Below, one piece after another: positions 58,756-64,000 of a stretch of 64,000 bases of DNA. The stretch is from Bacillaceae bacterium IKA-2 (GTDB lineage Bacteria > Bacillota > Bacilli > Bacillales > Anaerobacillaceae). A model generated the notes under the pieces. The model searched no databases and was not told where the DNA came from. It saw only the letters and a program-made list of their open reading frames with translations. Each line of letters opens with the position of its first letter. Within the stretch, counting starts at the first letter, position 1. Made by a program: the position numbers and the translations under genes. The stretch is taken from positions 744,001 to 808,000 of the forward strand of contig CP134492.1 in assembly GCA_031761875.1 (NCBI GenBank). Reading direction: 5' to 3'.

Positions 58756-59427
58756 CTACTTCGCAATCTTTTCTAAATTACCATTTTTGTCCATGCGGAA
58801 CTTTGGAGCCTGTTCAACTGGCTCTCCCTCATCTTGTAATAAAGCCATTCGTCGTGCTCTATTCATAATTTGAATCAATGATTGATAGTCTTCTTCAACT
58901 ACTTGGTAATCATTTCCAAGTTTGGAGAGTTTAGTTTCTAGCTCCTTATTGATAGTCAATAGTTTCAAGTTTTCTTTCATCAGCTTTTCATTTTCTTTTC
59001 TTAATTCTAATGAACTACCTTCTTTTGTCGCTAATGATTGGATAAAGTTAACGACATCTTTTAGACTAATACTTTTTTGAGGATAATTTGTAGTAACTAA
59101 GACATTCTCAGGTGCTGACATTACTTCTGTTACTGAAGTGTTCATTATTGGCTGTAATTGCTGTAATGACTGTGATGGAATAGGATTGTAGGACATTCTC
59201 CTTTTCATTTCTTTACGCTGTTTTTTTGCTAGTCTTATTGCTTCGTTATATTGATTTCTCACGACAGCATTCCAGCGAAAGCCACAAGCTGCAGATGTAC
59301 GACTTAGTTCATCTCCCACTTCGTCGAAAGCTCTCAATTGCGTATTGCCTTCTCTAATATGACGTAAAACTGTTTCTGCTAATAATAAATCATCTTCAGA
59401 GGACCATGCATCTTGTCTAAGTTTCAT
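58756..59427 (-). CDS. rsfA: RsfA-like prespore-specific transcription factor
   Basis: A 223-residue protein with an N-terminal SANT/Myb-like DNA-binding domain (WSSEDDLLLAETVLRHIREG ... TSAACGFRWNAVVR) and a Leu-rich coiled coil (about 135-185). This is the RsfA family, which modulates the sigma-F regulon in the forespore. The N-terminal motif is unmistakable, but several RsfA paralogues exist in Bacillus, so orthology is not certain. The ATG has AAGGAGT upstream. Confidence 0.85.
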   Translation of the reverse strand: MKLRQDAWSSEDDLLLAETVLRHIREGNTQLRAFDEVGDELSRTSAACGFRWNAVVRNQYNEAIRLAKKQRKEMKRRMSYNPIPSQSLQQLQPIMNTSVTEVMSAPENVLVTTNYPQKSISLKDVVNFIQSLATKEGSSLELRKENEKLMKENLKLLTINKELETKLSKLGNDYQVVEEDYQSLIQIMNRARRMALLQDEGEPVEQAPKFRMDKNGNLEKIAK

Positions 59428-59685
59428 AAAAACTCAACTCCTTATTGTGTTTTTCTATCTTTCTAAACAATTTTTAAAAATAAAATTTGTTATAAAGTTA
59501 CTACTATTTTTGCCAGCTTTTAGTAGATATATACATTACTGATAAGCAATTTTTTATTATTCGGAAGAAGAATTAAAATCATTTTCTTTTAAACTAGTGT
59601 AAAGTTACTGCTAGGCAAAAAATATATTATTTTCTTAGGATAGGGTAAAATAGTAGTAGGAAATCAGAAGTAGGGGTGTGTTTTT

Positions 59686-60282
59686 ATGAATCAATGGGAT
59701 GAAAAATTTCAAGAAGAAGGCTATTTATACGGAACAGAAGCAAATGAATTTATTAAATTATGGGGGCAAAAATTAGCGAAAGGAAATCTTCTTGCTATAG
59801 CGGAAGGAGAAGGAAGAAACGCAGCCTTTTTGTCAGAGTTAGGAAACGATGTCACAACATGGGATTATTCAAAGGTTGGAGTTGAAAAAACAATCAAGTT
59901 GGCAAAGGATAAAGGGGTGACTGTAAAAGCACTCCTAAACGATTTAGAAACAGTCGAGTGGGAACAAGAAAAATGGGATCTTATTGTTAATGTTTTCGGA
60001 CATTTACCACCTGACCTACTTACAAGAACGTTAGCAGGTATTGAAAAATCGCTAAAACGTGGGGGAGTGTATGTAACAGAAGTTTATTCTACTAAACAAA
60101 TCCAATATGGTACAGGTGGTCCTAAATCTCTTGAACTCCTTTATGAACCGCAAATATTTTTAGATGCTTTTAAAGACTGGCGCTTCATTCATTTTTTTTA
60201 TGGAGAAGTAGAGCGTCATGAAGGTGACAGTCATAATGGGGTCTGCCATGTAATTCAGCTAGTTGTTCAAAAACCGCTGTAG
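59686..60282 (+). CDS. Class I SAM-dependent methyltransferase
   Basis: A 198-residue protein with a Rossmann methyltransferase fold: motif I as AIAEGEGRNAAFLSELG (about 37-53), then VTTWDYSKVGVEKT (ribose-binding Asp) and LIVNVFGHLPP (motif IV). It resembles the TehB/thiopurine-like small methyltransferases; the canonical Gly-x-Gly is GEGRN. The substrate is unknown. It stands alone between rsfA and rarA, convergent with rarA. Confidence 0.8.
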   Translation: MNQWDEKFQEEGYLYGTEANEFIKLWGQKLAKGNLLAIAEGEGRNAAFLSELGNDVTTWDYSKVGVEKTIKLAKDKGVTVKALLNDLETVEWEQEKWDLIVNVFGHLPPDLLTRTLAGIEKSLKRGGVYVTEVYSTKQIQYGTGGPKSLELLYEPQIFLDAFKDWRFIHFFYGEVERHEGDSHNGVCHVIQLVVQKPL

Positions 60283-60347
60283 TCTAGTGGTGGGAATCGA
60301 TTGTAATTTAACAGACTTATACAAACTATGTCGAGACAAAAACTGAA

Positions 60348-61676
60348 TTAAGGTTTTTTACGTTGAGCAAAGTAGTCTAATCGTTTCGTAATCGTATTCT
60401 CATAACCGTTTACCGTTGGTTTATAAAAGATTTTTCCGATCATTTCGTCTGGCAAGTACTGTTGTGCAACATAATTTTTATCGAATTGATGAGGATATTT
60501 ATAGCCAATGCCGTTTCCTAATTGTTTTGCTCCCTTATAATGAGCATCCCGAAGATGGACTGGAACTTCTCCCGATTTTTCTTTTTTCACGGTTTCGAGG
60601 GCCTCGTCAATCCCGGTAATAACGGCATTACTTTTTGGTGCGGTTGCTAAATAAAGTGCAGCTTCAGCTAAGGGTATTCTTGCTTCAGGCATACCAATAA
60701 AATTAACCGCATATGCGGCCGCTTGAACAATGAGAAGCGCATTAGGATCTGCCAAACCAATGTCTTCTGCTGCATGAACATAAAGGCGTCTCACAATAAA
60801 CTTTGGATCTTCACCAGCGTAGAGCATTTTCGCAAGCCAATAAAGAGTCGCATCAGGATCCGAACCACGAATACTTTTAATGAAAGCAGAAACCGTATCG
60901 TAATGGTTGTCACCTTTTTTATCGTAACGAACAATTCGTTTTTGAATCGATTCTTCAGCAATCGATAAAGAAATGAAAATAACGCCATCTTGATTTGGAT
61001 CTGTTGTTAATATCGCAAGCTCTAATGCATTTAAGGCAGATCTTGCATCACCATTACCAACATTGACAATATGGCTTAAGGCTTCTTCAGCAATGTCTAT
61101 TTTATAGTTACCAAAACCTCTTTCCTTATCATGGATGGCAGTCTTTATAATTATTTTAATATCTTCTTCTGTATGGAGTTTTAGTTGAAATAAACGGGAA
61201 CGTGACAGTAATGCTTGATTTATTTCAAACATCGGATTTTCAGTTGTTGCTCCAATTAAAATGACAGTTCCATCTTCTACATACGGTAAAAGAGCATCTT
61301 GTTGACCTTTATTAAAACGATGAATTTCATCAATAAAAAGGACTGTCTTTTTTTCGTACATAAGTGAACGTTCTTTAGCTGCATCAATGACTTTACGGAT
61401 ATCAGCGATTCCTGCCGTCACCGCATTTAATTGTTCAAAAGAGGCTACTGTGGAGTTGGCAATAACTTTTGCAAGTGTCGTTTTTCCAGTTCCAGGTGGT
61501 CCGAAAAAAATCATTGCTGTCAATCGATCAGCCTCTATCGATCTTCTCAACAATGTTCCTTTACCAAGTATTTCCTCTTGTCCGATGACTTCGTCAATTG
61601 TTCTAGGGCGCATCCGATTAGCTAATGGGCCTTTTAGGTTATCATTTTCTTGCGCTGAATAATTAAATAAGTCCAA
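60348..61676 (-). CDS. rarA: Replication-associated recombination protein RarA (MgsA)
   Basis: A 442-residue AAA+ ATPase of the clamp-loader branch. GPPGTGKTT (59-67), FIDEIHRFN and GATTENPMFEINQALLSR are family motifs; the C-terminal MgsA tetramerisation domain follows. It acts at stalled forks. The frame reaches 61706, but the TTG at 61676 is spaced 9 nt from AAGGAG and begins the canonical MDLFNY sequence. Corresponds to B. subtilis yrvN next to cymR. A minimal family A palindrome lies in its leader. Confidence 0.94.
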   Translation of the reverse strand: MDLFNYSAQENDNLKGPLANRMRPRTIDEVIGQEEILGKGTLLRRSIEADRLTAMIFFGPPGTGKTTLAKVIANSTVASFEQLNAVTAGIADIRKVIDAAKERSLMYEKKTVLFIDEIHRFNKGQQDALLPYVEDGTVILIGATTENPMFEINQALLSRSRLFQLKLHTEEDIKIIIKTAIHDKERGFGNYKIDIAEEALSHIVNVGNGDARSALNALELAILTTDPNQDGVIFISLSIAEESIQKRIVRYDKKGDNHYDTVSAFIKSIRGSDPDATLYWLAKMLYAGEDPKFIVRRLYVHAAEDIGLADPNALLIVQAAAYAVNFIGMPEARIPLAEAALYLATAPKSNAVITGIDEALETVKKEKSGEVPVHLRDAHYKGAKQLGNGIGYKYPHQFDKNYVAQQYLPDEMIGKIFYKPTVNGYENTITKRLDYFAQRKKP

Positions 61677-61700
61677 TGGGATTATCTCCTTATAGTACGT

Positions 61701-61733
61701 GTTCAAAAAGGAGATTTACCGGACTTTTTGAAC
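61701..61733. repeat. Minimal family A element (33 bp) in the rarA leader
   Basis: Read on the minus strand, GTTCAAAAAGTCCGGTAA is followed directly by ATCTCCTTTTTGAAC. These are the two ends of the full element at 48954-49099 with the interior missing. The 10-bp arms are perfect. Confidence 0.75.
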
Positions 61734-61847
61734 ATCTTATTATCTACGTCTTTTGAGTCAGAATAACTGATGGTTAAGCTAAAATCAATGAATATCGTTT
61801 TTTAACCTACTTTACCGCAACTATTTCGAAAATCGTGATATACTTAA

Positions 61848-61925
61848 ATGAATTTCATAATGCAGATTATGCGCCACTAGGTAGCTTGATGTGGCTAGTT
61901 TTGATATTATGAAATTCATTCATTT
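61848..61925. repeat. Family C element with long terminal inverted repeats
   Basis: AAATGAATTTCATAAT (61848-61863) is matched by ATTATGAAATTCATT (61906-61920) in inverted orientation; GCCACTAG and TGGCTAG form the inner pair. The left half shares TTTCATAATGCAGATTATG with the copy upstream of nadB. A short related palindrome, TGAATGAATTTCATTCA, lies at 63045-63061. Confidence 0.75.
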
Positions 61926-61974
61926 AAGGCGAAATTATTGGAAGGTTTATAGCTGTAGAAAGGATGGAAAAACT

Positions 61975-62667
61975 GTGAGAAGGGAAAAGAAAAGTGTAGT
62001 AAGGAGATGGCTTATTTTTTTTGTTGGGATAATTGTCATGTCTTTTGGGATCGTCTTAATGATTGAAGCCGACCTTGGTGTTGCACCTTGGGATGTCCTG
62101 CACATTGGTCTGACGAAGCAATTTGGTCTTACAGTTGGTACTTGGTCAATTTTAGTCGGTTTTTGTATTATTGGTTTAACAACCCTATTAACAAAAGAGT
62201 GGCCACCACTAGGTGCTTTTTTAAATATGATATTTGTCGGTGTATTTATTGATATCTTTCGTCTATTTATTGGTACACCTGTCACAATCCTAGGCCAATA
62301 TGTTATGCTTTTGGTAGGAGTAGTTGTGATCGGTTACGGGATTGGTTTCTATATCGCTCCTAAATGTGGGGCAGGACCTAGGGACAGTCTAATGATAGCG
62401 ATTACTGAAAAAAGTGCCTGGAAAGTACAGTATGTTCGGGGCTTGATGGAAATCATTGTTTTAGCAATTGGTTGGAATTTAGGTGGACCGGTTTTTATAG
62501 GAACAATTCTATTTAGTTTAACGATTGGTAATGTTGTAGGTTTCACGTTGCCACAATGTCAACGTTTAGTAGATCGATTCATAGAAAGAGGGATGAAAAT
62601 TGAAAATATCGACAAAGGGACGATACGGGTTAACGATCATGATGGCATTAGCAAAGAAGTCCGGTGA
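61975..62667 (+). CDS. YczE/YitT-like integral membrane protein
   Basis: About 230 residues with five to six hydrophobic segments. GIVLMIEADLGVAPWDVLHIGL and GYGIGFYIAPKCGAGPRDSLM are the paired conserved blocks of the YczE family (COG2364). Function is unknown; one B. subtilis member affects lipopeptide production. The frame opens at 61891 inside a palindromic repeat; the GTG at 61975 with AAAGGATGG upstream is preferred. Its last about 22 codons overlap the start of cymR in another frame. Confidence 0.8.
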   Translation: MRREKKSVVRRWLIFFVGIIVMSFGIVLMIEADLGVAPWDVLHIGLTKQFGLTVGTWSILVGFCIIGLTTLLTKEWPPLGAFLNMIFVGVFIDIFRLFIGTPVTILGQYVMLLVGVVVIGYGIGFYIAPKCGAGPRDSLMIAITEKSAWKVQYVRGLMEIIVLAIGWNLGGPVFIGTILFSLTIGNVVGFTLPQCQRLVDRFIERGMKIENIDKGTIRVNDHDGISKEVR

Positions 62668-63019
62668 AGGGCCAGTTTCTTTAAAATCTATTGCAAAAGA
62701 TTATAATTTGTCTGAACACTACTTAGAACAATTGATTGCTCCGCTTCGAAACGCCCTTTTAGTAAAAAGTGTTCGTGGTGCATATGGAGGATACATGTTA
62801 GCAAAAGAGGCTAGCATCATAACGGCGGGTGATATAATTCGTGTTCTAGAAGGACCAATTAGTTTAGTAGAAGTGTTGGAGGATGAAGAACCTGCAAAAA
62901 GGGATTTATGGATTAGAATTAGGGACGCAGTTAAAGATGTGCTTGATAATACGACACTAGAAGATTTAATTAACTATGAAGACAAAGGTAGCCAAGAATA
63001 CTATATGTTCTATATTTAG
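62600..63019 (+). CDS. cymR: CymR, Rrf2-family regulator of cysteine metabolism
   Basis: A 139-residue Rrf2-type winged-helix regulator. MKISTKGRYGLTIMMALAKK, then SLKSIAKDYNLSEHYLEQLI and VRGAYGGYMLA, match B. subtilis CymR (YrzC), the master repressor of sulfur assimilation, which works with the CysK-O-acetylserine signal. There are no Fe-S cysteines, unlike IscR. The start is a TTG at 62600, 8 nt after GAGGGATG, within the 3' end of the YczE-like gene. It precedes iscS as in B. subtilis. Confidence 0.95.
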   Translation: MKISTKGRYGLTIMMALAKKSGEGPVSLKSIAKDYNLSEHYLEQLIAPLRNALLVKSVRGAYGGYMLAKEASIITAGDIIRVLEGPISLVEVLEDEEPAKRDLWIRIRDAVKDVLDNTTLEDLINYEDKGSQEYYMFYI

Positions 63020-63128
63020 TCTATAATAGAAATAGCAAACTAAGTGAATGAATTTCATTCAAGTAATGGTAATTTCGGGTTTTCTTTGAATTACTCATTG
63101 AAGGGCCTAATAAGAAGGTGACAAAAAA

Positions 63129-64000
63129 ATGAAAACGATATATGTAGATCACGCGGCCACCTCTCCTACTCACCCGGAGGTTGTGGATGCGATGCTTCCT
63201 TATTTTTATGAAAATTTTGGAAATCCGTCTAGTATTCATCAATACGGTCGTAAAACGAGACAGGCTATCGACGCGGCAAGAACTTTTTTAGCTAAGTCGA
63301 TAGGTGCAGCAGAAAAAGAAATTATTTTTACAAGTGGTGGAACTGAAGCTGATAATTTAGCGGTTATTGGATCAGCGCTTGCTAACAAAGAAAAAGGACA
63401 GCATATTATTACAACTTCTATTGAACATCATGCTTTATTGCATTCATGTCAGTCGTTGGAAAAGCAAGGTTTTGAGGTTACCTACTTACCTGTTGATGAG
63501 AGTGGAAAAATTTCACTAGTCGATTTAGAAAATACCATCCGTGAAGATACGATTTTAGTTTCGGTTATGTATGGAAATAATGAAGTTGGAACACTCCAAC
63601 CGATCAAACGAATCGGAAAGCTTTTACGGGAAAAAAAGATTGCCTTTCATACAGATGCCGTTCAAGCGTACGGAATAGAAGAGATCGATGTAGAGGAAAT
63701 GTATATCGATTTTTTAAGTGTGTCAGCTCATAAAATAAATGGTCCAAAAGGGATTGGCTTTCTTTATGCTAGCAGTAAGCAGCCTTTGCAGCCAAGTTTA
63801 TTTGGTGGTGAGCAAGAACGAAAACGGCGGGCAGGAACGGAAAACCTTGCTGGAATCGTCGGATTGAAACAAGCAGCTGAAATGGCTATTGGTGATAGAT
63901 GGGCAAAGCGAGCTGAGTTTCTGGCTTTTCGTAAGTGCATCTTAACGATTTTTGATGAGCACCAGCTTGAATATAAAATTAACGGTGATGAAAGCTTATT
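63129..64000 (+). CDS. iscS: Cysteine desulfurase IscS (tRNA thiolation type), 3' end outside the window
   Basis: About 290 codons are visible from the ATG at 63129 (ribosome site AAGGTGA) to the window edge with no stop. IYVDHAATSPTHPEV, SGGTEADNLAV, TSIEHHALLHSC and the PLP-lysine block SAHKINGPKGIGFLY are clear. In B. subtilis the equivalent gene (yrvO) follows cymR and precedes mnmA, supplying sulfur for 2-thiouridine in tRNA; the same role is likely here. The catalytic Cys lies beyond the edge. Confidence 0.94.
   Translation, partial: MKTIYVDHAATSPTHPEVVDAMLPYFYENFGNPSSIHQYGRKTRQAIDAARTFLAKSIGAAEKEIIFTSGGTEADNLAVIGSALANKEKGQHIITTSIEHHALLHSCQSLEKQGFEVTYLPVDESGKISLVDLENTIREDTILVSVMYGNNEVGTLQPIKRIGKLLREKKIAFHTDAVQAYGIEEIDVEEMYIDFLSVSAHKINGPKGIGFLYASSKQPLQPSLFGGEQERKRRAGTENLAGIVGLKQAAEMAIGDRWAKRAEFLAFRKCILTIFDEHQLEYKINGDESL

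Noticed and set aside
61891-61974. Upstream 28-codon extension of the YczE-like protein
   Set aside because: It is read from the right arm of a palindromic repeat; the GTG at 61975 is better supported.

Overview
The window is a chromosomal segment of a low-GC, endospore-forming Bacillaceae bacterium. This follows from the gene content (spo0B, spoVB, bofC, safA, a coxA-like gene, rsfA and a ger germinant receptor), strong GGAGG-type ribosome binding sites, frequent GTG/TTG starts, 6S RNA, a T-box leader, and a gene order that mirrors the Bacillus subtilis block spo0B-obg-pheB-pheA / niaR-nifS / nadBCA-safA-coxA-bofC-ruvAB-queA-tgt-yajC ... spoVB-comN-secDF ... recJ-apt-relA-dtd-hisS-aspS-6S RNA-tcdA ... 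rarA-cymR-iscS. The split of SecDF into two genes and the lineage-specific insertions argue against B. subtilis itself. The species cannot be named from sequence alone. There is no prophage, transposase, CRISPR array, rRNA or tRNA gene.

Layout. 1-1046: 5' end of an M20 amidohydrolase gene and ccdA. 1340-3502: a class A penicillin-binding protein. 3946-8003: a ger operon in the order small membrane protein, B, C, A. 8285-11776: hemE-hemH-hemY (haem synthesis). 11889-14559: a divergent nitrate/sulfonate/taurine-type ABC transporter. 15023-18452: spo0B, obg, pheB, pheA. 18731-24572: NAD synthesis, with niaR-nifS divergent from nadB-nadC-nadA. 24985-28387: spore coat/cortex genes (safA, coxA-like, bofC). 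28504-32734: ruvA-ruvB-queA-tgt-yajC. 32834-38295: membrane proteins, spoVB and comN. 38542-42294: secD, secF, a cation efflux protein and a LapA-like protein. 42350-48428: recJ, apt, relA, dtd and a 58-codon gene. 48631-52584: T-box-controlled hisS-aspS and 6S RNA. 52752-58691: tcdA, then a lactate module (lctP, lutABC). 58756-64000: rsfA, a methyltransferase, rarA, a YczE-like protein, cymR and the 5' part of iscS.

Functional themes: building and waking the spore (ger, spo0B, spoVB, bofC, safA, coxA, rsfA); cofactor supply (haem, NAD, and cysteine desulfurases for Fe-S and thio-tRNA); translation and tRNA modification (queA, tgt, hisS, aspS, dtd, tcdA, obg); DNA repair (ruvAB, recJ, rarA); and L-lactate uptake and oxidation.

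The genes are mostly ordinary. The unexplained structure lies between them. At least five families of short, structured, dispersed repeats occupy the intergenic gaps. The largest (called family A here) has GTTCAAAAAG / CTTTTTGAAC termini and is present as full-length, internally deleted and minimal forms. One full copy sits between the hisS T-box terminator and the hisS start. Another family sits directly after stop codons and carries a 95-bp CCAA microsatellite. I found no convincing new multi-gene system. The repeat families, the ger operon architecture and the safA leader are the best leads.
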